A stretch of 7,801 bases of DNA from Dysgonamonadaceae bacterium (lineage in GTDB: Bacteria > Bacteroidota > Bacteroidia > Bacteroidales > Azobacteroidaceae): contig JAISNS010000321.1 of NCBI GenBank assembly GCA_031276105.1, forward strand, positions 1 through 7,801, read 5' to 3'. The position numbers and the translations under genes are program-made. Below the pieces are notes generated by a model, which ran no database searches, was not told where the DNA came from, and saw only the letters and a program-made list of their open reading frames with translations. This document shows, in pieces, positions 1 to 6,269 of this stretch; positions within the stretch are counted from its first letter, which is position 1, and the number at the start of each line of letters is the position of its first letter.

Positions 1-323
1 TGCGCGATGATCAGGCGGTCGTTGGGGTCGTTGTGCCTCTCTACACGGTCGAGGGCGGCGAAGGTTAGGAGATGCTCGCGGGTGACGTATTTGATGGTGA
101 TACCAGATTCGTTCTCAATGGAATTAATTATATCGGAAGCTGTTTTCCAACTTTTTTTCTTTACTTTCCCGGTTTGGAAAAGGTGTATAGCCTCTTTTAC
201 ACTTTCAGAACTTATATAAATAATGTTCTCATAATTTTCGAGAATCGTTCTAACGGATCTATCCAAAAACGAGGAATCAGAAGTATAAAAAAGAAAGATA
301 TTAGTGTCGATTAAATAACGCAT
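1..323 (-). CDS. VapC-like PIN-domain ribonuclease toxin (C-terminus cut by window edge)
   Basis: Reading the minus strand from an ATG at 323 gives 107 codons with no stop before the window edge. The protein begins MRYLIDTNIF, the classic PIN start with metal-binding Asp6. A central acidic patch follows (SSESVKEAI, residues 38-46, with Glu44 the probable second ligand). Near the end comes HNDPNDRLIIA (97-107), matching the PIN signature H-x-D-P-x-D-R-x-x-I-A, with Asp99 and Asp102. VapC proteins are Mg-dependent endoribonucleases that cleave RNA and are held by a cognate antitoxin; here the small gene ending 5 bp upstream fits that role. Only the last 20-30 residues should be missing. Base composition is uneven: positions 1-90 are about 62% GC, while the 5' part of the gene is about one-third GC, suggesting a mosaic. 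Family assignment is firm; the RNA target is unknown. Confidence 0.85.
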   Translation of the reverse strand, partial: MRYLIDTNIFLFYTSDSSFLDRSVRTILENYENIIYISSESVKEAIHLFQTGKVKKKSWKTASDIINSIENESGITIKYVTREHLLTFAALDRVERHNDPNDRLIIA

Positions 324-328
324 AAGAC

Positions 329-475
329 TTATTTCATTACGGCCTTAATATCTATAATAGTTACCAAGTCATCAGGATGCTTTAACTTCCAGTCAGCCAT
401 TTTCGACAACCTTTTCGGCTTCTCATCGGCATCGGAAATGGTTTTTTCCGCCGGCTTTTCTGTTTTCTTCGACAT
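329..475 (-). CDS. small antitoxin-like protein, partner of the PIN toxin
   Basis: A 48-residue ORF runs from ATG at 475 to TAA at 329-331, only 5 bp before the PIN gene. The N-terminal half is charged and lysine-rich (MSKKTEKPAEKTISDADEKP), probably disordered. The C-terminal half (KMADWKLKHPDDLVTI, residues 25-40, then IDIKAVMK) is more hydrophobic. Position, size, tight spacing and shared promoter are those of the first gene of a vapBC-type module. No ribbon-helix-helix, AbrB or Phd DNA-binding motif is recognisable, so the antitoxin class is not assigned. I infer that it neutralises the PIN protein by direct binding through its C-terminal half. It could also be an unrelated small protein, but the 5 bp spacing makes this less likely. 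Confidence 0.65.
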   Translation of the reverse strand: MSKKTEKPAEKTISDADEKPKRLSKMADWKLKHPDDLVTIIDIKAVMK

Positions 476-509
476 GATGTTTGTTGTTTGATTGTTAGTT
501 TTTACGATG

Positions 510-541
510 CAAAGGTGTAGCGTTTTTGTTATATACGCAAA
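510..541 (-). promoter_or_regulatory. Bacteroidota-type promoter for the antitoxin/PIN pair
   Basis: On the minus strand TTTG (541-538) is followed after exactly 20 bp by CACCTTTG (517-510), one base from the Bacteroidota -7 consensus TAnnTTTG. Transcription would start near 503, about 28 nt before the ATG at 475. An 8-bp palindrome AAACGTTT (539-546) overlaps the -33 box. Plus-strand CGTTTTT occurs at 521-527 and again at 542-548, a 21-bp, two-helical-turn spacing. These could form an operator for autoregulation, as toxin-antitoxin operons often have, but this is inference. The rest of 476-646 is AT-rich and holds nothing else I can recognise, including no clear terminator for the gene ending at 647. 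Confidence 0.6.
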
Positions 542-646
542 CGTTTTTCCAATTATTTTTCCGCATTTTTGATTTTTAATATTATTTAAAAACTCGCCGA
601 TAGCTCAAGGTTATTTTAACGGATACTCCTGTGACATACCGGTCAA

Positions 647-1483
647 TCACATGGCCGAACGGAATTGAGTTGCCGCCAATTCGTAGGTTTTCCTTTTCAG
701 CCACTCGCCTAAAGACTTGGTTTCTTTGTATTGGGCTTGTTCGTCCGGGAAAATGGGCGTTCCGAAAACCATGTGTATGGTTTTTCCCTTTTTGGTAGTT
801 AATTCGTGGCAAAGGCGAACGGTTCGTATCCGCCAGTCGATTGTATCCAGAAAATTGAAAAACCATGAATTTTGTCCGGAAATATACACGGGAATGACCG
901 GAACCTGTGCTTTTTGAATCAGTTTAATAACGCCTTCCTGCCATTCCCTGTCCTTTATCCGGTTGTTGCCGATGTTTTTGGAAACGGCGCCGGCAGGAAA
1001 GAAACCCAAGGGATGATTTTGTTTCAGATGCAGCAAACATTCTTTTACGCCGGACAGACTTGATTTGTTAACCGTATCCGGACTGTACGGATTTACGCCG
1101 ATAAAATGCTCTTGCATAATATCGACCAAATTCAACATCCAATTCACCATTACCTTGAAATCCGTGCGTATTTTACATACTTCGCCTACCAGCATGATAC
1201 CGTCCACATGGCCGTAGGGATGGTTGGATACCGTGATAAAAGGTTTTCCCTCAAACTGTTTCAGGACGTCTATATTGTGTACTTTCCGGATAATACCCAA
1301 GCCGTCGATCATAGCGTCTTCGATGTCGGTACCGGTTTTGAATTTACCGGAATCATACACTTTGTTGGCTTTGTCGATACCGGCAATTTTTATCAAACAT
1401 TTGGCCAGAAAAGGCCCGTACGGTTTTTTGAAAATAGGTGAAAGAGCTTGCAGTTCTTTCACCCCAATCATTTTTTTTTTCAT
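647..1483 (-). CDS. PlsC-like lysophospholipid acyltransferase family protein
   Basis: A 278-residue protein that would transfer an acyl chain to a lysophospholipid or similar lipid acceptor at the inner membrane face. The acyltransferase signature is VSNHPYGHVDG (residues 85-95), with catalytic His88 and Asp94 in the H-x5-D spacing used by the hemolysin-like branch (NHPLGGLDG type), not the classic H-x4-D. A second block is FFPAGAVSK (161-169), the FPAG acceptor or phosphate-binding motif. A third is VPVIPVYISGQNS (194-206). I chose ATG at 1483 over the TTG six bases upstream; the family normally begins about here. Codons 2-4 and the next ATG contain ten consecutive A, which could slip. It is last in the gene run, 61 bp after the MIP synthase stop, with a terminator-like hairpin in that gap. 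It may belong to the inositol-lipid pathway or make glycine- or ornithine-type lipids (GlsA/OlsA-like); the sequence does not decide. No obvious transmembrane helix is visible. Confidence 0.85.
   Translation of the reverse strand: MKKKMIGVKELQALSPIFKKPYGPFLAKCLIKIAGIDKANKVYDSGKFKTGTDIEDAMIDGLGIIRKVHNIDVLKQFEGKPFITVSNHPYGHVDGIMLVGEVCKIRTDFKVMVNWMLNLVDIMQEHFIGVNPYSPDTVNKSSLSGVKECLLHLKQNHPLGFFPAGAVSKNIGNNRIKDREWQEGVIKLIQKAQVPVIPVYISGQNSWFFNFLDTIDWRIRTVRLCHELTTKKGKTIHMVFGTPIFPDEQAQYKETKSLGEWLKRKTYELAATQFRSAM
1471..1480 (-). repeat. A10 homopolymer at the start of the acyltransferase gene
   Basis: On the coding strand the gene begins ATG, then ten A, then TG, so the tract covers codons 2-4 plus the first base of a second ATG (1471). 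Gain or loss of one base would put the first ATG out of frame, but the second ATG at 1471-1469 remains able to start the same protein four residues shorter. Confidence 0.8.
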
Positions 1484-1498
1484 AACCAATTAAAAACC

Positions 1499-1535
1499 AA
1501 AAAAAAAAGAAAGGAGACCGGAGGCCTCCTTTTTT
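1499..1535 (-). terminator. intrinsic terminator or attenuator after MIP synthase
   Basis: A hairpin pairs AAAGGAG (1510-1516) with CTCCTTT (1526-1532). Inside the 9-nt loop a further CC/GG pairing (1518-1519 with 1523-1524) is possible. On the minus strand the stem ends just before one C and a run of ten T (1508-1499), the usual layout of a Rho-independent terminator, beginning 13 nt after the MIP synthase stop. The other side carries T6 (1530-1535), so it could also work on the plus strand, although no plus-strand gene enters it. It lies between two same-strand genes with no room for a recognisable promoter before the acyltransferase ATG. It therefore probably acts as a partial terminator that lowers expression of the last gene. 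Confidence 0.75.
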
Positions 1536-1544
1536 ATCGTTTTA

Positions 1545-2843
1545 TCAATCAATGAAGTCGATCGTTTCTTCGCCGATAATCCGGCGCAAGGTATTTTTCA
1601 GTTTCACATATTGGATAAACAAATCGTGTTCGGCAATATGTTCGTTGTCGTGCATCGGACTCTTGAAGTAAAACGAGAGCCAAGATTGAATCCCGCTGAA
1701 ACCGGCGCGTTTAGCCAAGTCGGTGAACAAGACCAAGTCTAAGCAAAGAGGCGCGGCCAGTATTGAGTCGCGACACAGGAAATCGACTTTCAATTGCATG
1801 GGATAACCCAACCATCCGAAAATATCAATATTGTCCCAGCCTTCTTTGTTGTCTTTGCGCGGCGGATAATAATTGATACGAACCTTGTGGTAAACATTTC
1901 CGTAAAGTTGCGGGTATAAATCGGGTTGAAGGATATTGTCGATAACCGACAGTTTCGATTCTTCCTTTGTTTTGAACGAACCCGGATCGTCCAAGACTTC
2001 GCCGTCGCGATTGCCCAGAATATTGGTCGAGAACCAGCCGTTCAATCCCAGCATACGGGTTTTCAGCATCGGGGAGATAACGGTTTTCAGCATCGTTTGA
2101 CCGGTTTTGAAATCTTTTCCGCAGATCGGCGTTTGCTGTTGAGCGGAAAAATCCCAAATAGCCGGCATGTCCACGGTCAGATTCGGCGCTCCATTGATAT
2201 AAGGAACTCCTTCTGCTAAAGCTGCATACGCATAAATCATAGAAGGCGCAATTTCGTTGCTGTTTTCTTTCATGGCTTTTTGCAAAGCCGGAAGCGATTG
2301 ATGCACCTCGCCAATTTGAGTGAAAACTTCCGTACTTCCACACCAGATGCAAACCACGCGATTTAATTGGTGTTTAGCTTTGAAGTTCCGGATATCGTTA
2401 CGAACGGCTTCCATCAAGTCCCATTTGGTCGGCGCTTCTTTCACCCAGACGCCGTGTAGCCGTTTCACAAAATTTTGATCGAAGACTGCTTTCATCGGTT
2501 TGATTGCCTGCAATTCGTCTTTCACTTTATCCAAATCTTCCGGCGTAAGCACTTCTGCATGTCGGGCAGCCGCGTAGGCATCATCTTCAAAAATATCCCA
2601 ACCGCCGAAAACAATATCATTAAGATTAGCCAAGGGAATTACGTCTTTGATTTTAGGAAAACGGTTTTCTTCTCTTTTTCCTAAACGAATGGTAGCTAAC
2701 TGAGTAATTGAACCGACCGGAATACCTAAGCCTTTACGGGCAATCATTGTTCCGGCAATAAATGTGGTAGCAACAGCTCCACCTACGCCAACGACAAGAA
2801 CGCCAAGTTTGCCTTGGGCGTCTTCAACTTGCATCTTTCCCAT
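1545..2843 (-). CDS. myo-inositol-1-phosphate synthase (inositol-3-phosphate synthase)
   Basis: A 432-residue cytosolic enzyme that converts glucose 6-phosphate to 1D-myo-inositol 3-phosphate by an NAD-dependent oxidation, aldol cyclisation and reduction. The NAD-binding Rossmann loop is GVGGAVATT (19-27). Family blocks follow in the expected order: NGAPNLTVDMPA (217-228), the active-site lysine segment GKDFKTGQT (242-250), NGWFSTNILGNRDG (268-281), and the C-terminal signature LKVDFLCRDSILAAPLCLDL (351-370). Length fits the bacterial and archaeal enzymes of about 360-440 residues rather than the longer eukaryotic form. ATG at 2843 places the Rossmann loop about 18 residues in, as expected. 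It lies 74 bp downstream of the HAD gene across an AT-rich gap in which I find no TAnnTTTG box. It supplies the inositol phosphate for the neighbouring phosphatidyltransferase. The family assignment is secure. Confidence 0.95.
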   Translation of the reverse strand: MGKMQVEDAQGKLGVLVVGVGGAVATTFIAGTMIARKGLGIPVGSITQLATIRLGKREENRFPKIKDVIPLANLNDIVFGGWDIFEDDAYAAARHAEVLTPEDLDKVKDELQAIKPMKAVFDQNFVKRLHGVWVKEAPTKWDLMEAVRNDIRNFKAKHQLNRVVCIWCGSTEVFTQIGEVHQSLPALQKAMKENSNEIAPSMIYAYAALAEGVPYINGAPNLTVDMPAIWDFSAQQQTPICGKDFKTGQTMLKTVISPMLKTRMLGLNGWFSTNILGNRDGEVLDDPGSFKTKEESKLSVIDNILQPDLYPQLYGNVYHKVRINYYPPRKDNKEGWDNIDIFGWLGYPMQLKVDFLCRDSILAAPLCLDLVLFTDLAKRAGFSGIQSWLSFYFKSPMHDNEHIAEHDLFIQYVKLKNTLRRIIGEETIDFID

Positions 2844-2917
2844 AATTTTATTTTTAAATTAAATTCATTTTATTTTTTATAATACCCTTACACATTATAG
2901 ACGTTTATAGCTGTCAT

Positions 2918-3637
2918 TTATTTTATTATTATTTTTTCCAGTTCTTTGAAATCGTAAATAATCGTATCTGCTGCGTTTTCGTCTTTTTCTTCTTCCCATC
3001 CCCGGCCTTTTAACCAGATTGTCCGGCACCCTAAACTGTGAGCCGGAAGAATGTCTTTTTTATAAGAATCGCCGACCACCAGCGTTTCGTGCGGCTGTAA
3101 AGTCAGGGCTTTCACGCCTAAAGCGAAAATAGCCGGATCGGGTTTGCGGATCTTCACTACCGCCGATTCTATTATTTCCCGGAAAAAAGATTCTATGCCG
3201 AAATCCTTTAAGACCGTTTCGATATTTCCATAGAAATTTGAAACTAAAACCAAGGGGTATTTCTCAGCCAATTTTTCTAAAACCGGAATCGTATTTTTTA
3301 GCACAGAACGTGCAAAGTTATAACAATGATTTGAAATTGCAAGAGAATAAGCCAAAGATTTATCATCTTCCGGCAAAAAATCGTTTTCAATCAGGTGTTT
3401 TATCTGAATGTCGGTTTTTGCCAGCAAAAGGTCCCGGAAAGTATAATGGGGCTGAATAACGGGGTGCGTTGCCAGATAGCGTTCGCCATAAATATAGGCT
3501 TCCAAAAAAGCCGTTTTCGTTACCGGAACTTGATTTTCCGTGTAGGCATCCCAAAGGACTTCCGCCCAATGCTTTCCATTGCTGTCGATCGTTGCGCCAT
3601 AATCAAGAATAATGCCTTTTATTCCGTCCATCTGCAT
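2918..3637 (-). CDS. HAD-superfamily hydrolase-like protein with unusual motif I
   Basis: A 239-residue haloacid-dehalogenase-fold protein with an inserted helical cap (about residues 17-110). Motif II is LVSNFYGN (131-138; Ser133), motif III KIRKPDPAIF (162-171; Lys165) and motif IV VVGDSYKKD (187-195; Asp190 and Asp195, Mg ligands). Motif I reads ILDYGATID (10-18): Asp12 is the nucleophile, but the residue two places on, normally the Asp acid/base of phosphatases, is Gly14. The gene starts at ATG 3637, 6 bp after the phosphatidyltransferase stop, and precedes the MIP synthase gene, so it was probably recruited to inositol-lipid synthesis. By position it could dephosphorylate phosphatidylinositol phosphate or inositol phosphate. 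The missing Asp makes ordinary phosphatase chemistry uncertain. An alternative start is the Met two codons on, at 3631. The fold assignment is firm; the substrate is inferred. Confidence 0.85.
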   Translation of the reverse strand: MQMDGIKGIILDYGATIDSNGKHWAEVLWDAYTENQVPVTKTAFLEAYIYGERYLATHPVIQPHYTFRDLLLAKTDIQIKHLIENDFLPEDDKSLAYSLAISNHCYNFARSVLKNTIPVLEKLAEKYPLVLVSNFYGNIETVLKDFGIESFFREIIESAVVKIRKPDPAIFALGVKALTLQPHETLVVGDSYKKDILPAHSLGCRTIWLKGRGWEEEKDENAADTIIYDFKELEKIIIK

Positions 3638-3643
3638 ATCCGG

Positions 3644-4558
3644 TTAAGCTCTTGTTTTTAATTCCGTAATAAATTGCCGGCATATACGTTCGTGCCTCGT
3701 CACCATACTGGCTAAAAGGATATTCATTACCGTCATTTCAAAAATAAAATACATCCAGGGATAACCGGTCAAAACGCTTATAAATAAAACGATTGAACGA
3801 AGATTGAAGGAAAGCATATTGGTATATTTCATCAACGGAAGACTTTTCGTCCTGAATGTTTCACGGAACCAGCCGGGAGCTATTCCCTGATATTTTGTAT
3901 TGATTACGAACAGCATTTTTTGCAGCGCCGGCGTCCATAATTCCTGTCCTTGAGTGTAAAAGAAATACATGCTTTCGAAGAATTTGATTACCGGCTTTTT
4001 CTTCCAAGGGATAGCTTTCAAATCGGTTAACAGTTTTATTGAATTATCCATTTCACTTCCTTTTTTCCCGTTCAAAAACAGGAGGTGCAGGTTGCGGTAA
4101 TAATCGGCCATTGCCGCTTGCTTGGTGTGAAAATAGCCGGTAGTTAGCGCCAAAATCAGAATCAGGAAATTCCATTCCGGCCACAAACGGACGATAATTG
4201 CGATGTAAATAGAGCCGAACCAGAAATCGCCGCAAGCGCCGTCTAAAATCCGGCCAAGGTTTGATTTTTGATTGGTGATACGCGCTAATTGCCCGTCGGC
4301 GCTGTCGTACGAATTAGCCCAAATCAATAAAAATATACCTAATAAATTAGTATAAATGTCTGTGTAATAAAAACAAATCCCGGCAGCAACGCCTATGATT
4401 ATGGAGGCAATGGTAACTTGATTCGGGGTGATTTTCCATTTTTGAAACAGTAGCGCCCACCGGAATCCGATGGGTCTGTAAAAATGAATATCAAGCCATT
4501 CTTCCGTATCTAACGATTTTAATGATGATTCGAAAGTGGGTTTATTGGGGTTGTTCAT
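3644..4558 (-). CDS. CDP-alcohol phosphatidyltransferase, probable phosphatidylinositol-phosphate synthase
   Basis: A 304-residue integral membrane enzyme of the CDP-alcohol phosphotransferase family, expected to transfer a phosphatidyl (or ceramide-phosphate) group from a CDP-lipid to inositol phosphate. The diagnostic motif runs from Asp85 to Asp111: DSADGQLAR (85-93), eight residues, then GRILDGACGD (102-111). The first three aspartates (85, 88, 106) sit in canonical spacing, while the last is one residue late (D-x4-D instead of D-x3-D). Hydrophobic segments are near 47-63, 66-83, 116-142, 253-266 and 268-286, in line with a multi-helix membrane core. Its start overlaps the end of the upstream fusion gene by 17 bp (4542-4558), suggesting translational coupling. 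Clustering with MIP synthase points to inositol phosphate as acceptor. Because the partner gene is a nucleotidyltransferase, a CDP-inositol donor with a lipid acceptor is an alternative. Confidence 0.88.
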   Translation of the reverse strand: MNNPNKPTFESSLKSLDTEEWLDIHFYRPIGFRWALLFQKWKITPNQVTIASIIIGVAAGICFYYTDIYTNLLGIFLLIWANSYDSADGQLARITNQKSNLGRILDGACGDFWFGSIYIAIIVRLWPEWNFLILILALTTGYFHTKQAAMADYYRNLHLLFLNGKKGSEMDNSIKLLTDLKAIPWKKKPVIKFFESMYFFYTQGQELWTPALQKMLFVINTKYQGIAPGWFRETFRTKSLPLMKYTNMLSFNLRSIVLFISVLTGYPWMYFIFEMTVMNILLASMVTRHERICRQFITELKTRA

Positions 4559-6212
4559 TATACTGTAATTTCAATTCAATATTTTTATTATTATGTGTCA
4601 AAGTTTTATGGATACATTCGGCGATATGGGGCGCCGCCTCATTGCGGCAAGGCGCAAAACTCGGCCAATCATTGAAATCAATGATCCGGATAATGCCTTT
4701 TTTATCTATCACGCAATCGCCGCCGTAAATATACACATCCAACGCGACGGCCGCACGATCGCAATACGCTTTTAATTCGTTTACACTAAATGGAATACCA
4801 ATTGCTTTGCCGTTAATTGTTTCCCAGCCGAATTTGCTGTGATTAGCGCTGTCAGGATAAAACCAGTAGAAAAAACCGCTGTCCCGCAGTCCGTAAAATT
4901 TCACCAGATCGCCTTCGATATGTTCGTTGAGCACCACCGACGGAATACCTCGCAAAGCATATTCCCGAACGATATTTTCCGCTTCATCCACGTTTCGGGC
5001 AAATGTAACGTCTTCCCTGTGAATGGCATGGAAATCGCCCCGTTTTACCCAATAGCAATTACCGATGGTGTGAAAGGCGCCGGAACAAAAATTATCTGTG
5101 GGAACAATCAAACTTCTCGGATGAGGAATTTGGTTGGCTAATAATATGCGGGTCATTTTTTCGCGGGTACAGTTTTCGATTCCGTATCCCGAATTGATTA
5201 CAATTTTGCCCGAATCTTCCAAAAGTTGCAGTTTCCGGATGGATTGGGTATCGCGCGCCATATTGAAAACAAGTTCCTCATCCACACTGTTTTCCTGAAA
5301 TTCTTCTTCCGAATATTCCTTGATTTCGTAGTTGTATTTTTTCAAATGTTCGACGGTCAGGTCAAAAATAGCGGCATCGTTTCCGATATGGTTCGGCGAG
5401 TAACGGGCGCCCCGGCGAACTCCGGCAATTCGTTTCCGTTCAGGCGGATTTGTATGTACGCGGGCAAACAAATGATTGGCCGCGATATTTCCGTTTGTCA
5501 ATTCACCGTTGATCCATTCTTCCGCTTTCAGTATATCGCCGGCATGATCCACATCAATAATTTTGCCAAAAGGATACGCTTTCAGTTTCAGGCCGTCGGC
5601 AATCAATTGGCGCTGATAATTGCGCATTTTTTCCATTCCCTGAATTATGCAGGCGTTTAATGTGTCAATTGCCCGCGACGTAAGGCAATAGATACCTCCC
5701 GAAACGTATTTTTCCTTTCCTGTCGTTCGGTCTAAAAATCCGTCGATGGACGAAGTTTGTTTATTTACAGAAACATACAGCGGTTTTTCGTCGTCGATAT
5801 AATCCGTTACGGCCATTAAACCGTCGTTTTCCCGGTCAGACTCAAAAGCCCGGATAAATTCGGTAAATTCGTCTTCCTTGAAAATTGTATCTACCGTTGT
5901 CAGGCAAAACTTTCCGTGCGGCAAATAGCGGCTGATTTCATAGAAACTATGCATGGAACTTGGCGTAGATTTTACCAGAATATTGATCGGGATGTGCGGA
6001 TACAACGGCTGTAAATTCCGCAAATATTCTTGCACTTCGACCATTTTTTCATTCACAATGACGCTTATGGAGGCGGCATTGTTGTGTGAAAAAATAGCAA
6101 TCAAACGTTTAATCAGCGGAGTTCCATTAATTGCTACCAGCGGTTTGGGACAATTTATATCTTCTTGAATCAGACGCGATCCTTCCCCTGCTGCTATAAT
6201 TGCATAATTCAT
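4542..6212 (-). CDS. sugar-phosphate-type nucleotidyltransferase fused to an ATP-grasp domain
   Basis: A 556-residue two-domain protein. Residues 1-235 form a nucleotidyltransferase: AAGEGSRL (7-14) and CPKPL (21-25) make the nucleotide-binding signature, TTVDTIF (105-111) holds metal-binding Asp108, and IIDVDHAGD (218-226) resembles the second metal-site Asp segment. Residues from about 262 to 535 look like an ATP-grasp ligase: YWVKRGD (387-393) supplies the ATP-binding lysine, VVLNEHIEGDLVKFYGL (426-442) matches the adenine-contacting and acidic strand, YGGDCVID (496-503) follows, and IIDFNDWPSF (510-519) supplies the D-x-N metal ligands. The first domain would make an NDP-activated headgroup, plausibly CDP-inositol from inositol phosphate. 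The second would ligate a carboxylate to an amine or similar group. The gene starts 57 bp after the PdxA-like gene and overlaps the phosphatidyltransferase by 17 bp. Domains are clear; substrates are not known to me. Confidence 0.85.
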   Translation of the reverse strand: MNYAIIAAGEGSRLIQEDINCPKPLVAINGTPLIKRLIAIFSHNNAASISVIVNEKMVEVQEYLRNLQPLYPHIPINILVKSTPSSMHSFYEISRYLPHGKFCLTTVDTIFKEDEFTEFIRAFESDRENDGLMAVTDYIDDEKPLYVSVNKQTSSIDGFLDRTTGKEKYVSGGIYCLTSRAIDTLNACIIQGMEKMRNYQRQLIADGLKLKAYPFGKIIDVDHAGDILKAEEWINGELTNGNIAANHLFARVHTNPPERKRIAGVRRGARYSPNHIGNDAAIFDLTVEHLKKYNYEIKEYSEEEFQENSVDEELVFNMARDTQSIRKLQLLEDSGKIVINSGYGIENCTREKMTRILLANQIPHPRSLIVPTDNFCSGAFHTIGNCYWVKRGDFHAIHREDVTFARNVDEAENIVREYALRGIPSVVLNEHIEGDLVKFYGLRDSGFFYWFYPDSANHSKFGWETINGKAIGIPFSVNELKAYCDRAAVALDVYIYGGDCVIDKKGIIRIIDFNDWPSFAPCRNEAAPHIAECIHKTLTHNNKNIELKLQYNEQPQ

Positions 6213-6269
6213 AAATAAAATAAAGTAAAAGTTAAAAATTTAAGAACCGGAATGTGTGATTTTTACAAA

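Noticed and set aside
7..314. Plus-strand ORFs opposite the PIN gene
   Set aside because: They are antisense to a clear PIN-domain gene and show no recognisable motif or promoter.
582..866. Minus-strand 94-residue ORF overlapping the acyltransferase
   Set aside because: It is an alternative frame of a gene with clear acyltransferase motifs and has no family features of its own.
1484..1489. TTG start for the acyltransferase at 1489
   Set aside because: An ATG two codons later gives the normal family start.
2844..2917. Possible promoter before MIP synthase (TATAAT-like and repeated CTATAA words on the minus strand)
   Set aside because: In AT-rich DNA such words are expected by chance, Bacteroidota do not use the TATAAT consensus, and no TTTG/TAnnTTTG pair is present.
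5226..5660. Plus-strand 144-residue ORF
   Set aside because: It lies entirely opposite the nucleotidyltransferase/ATP-grasp gene, whose motifs run through both sides; no start signals were seen.
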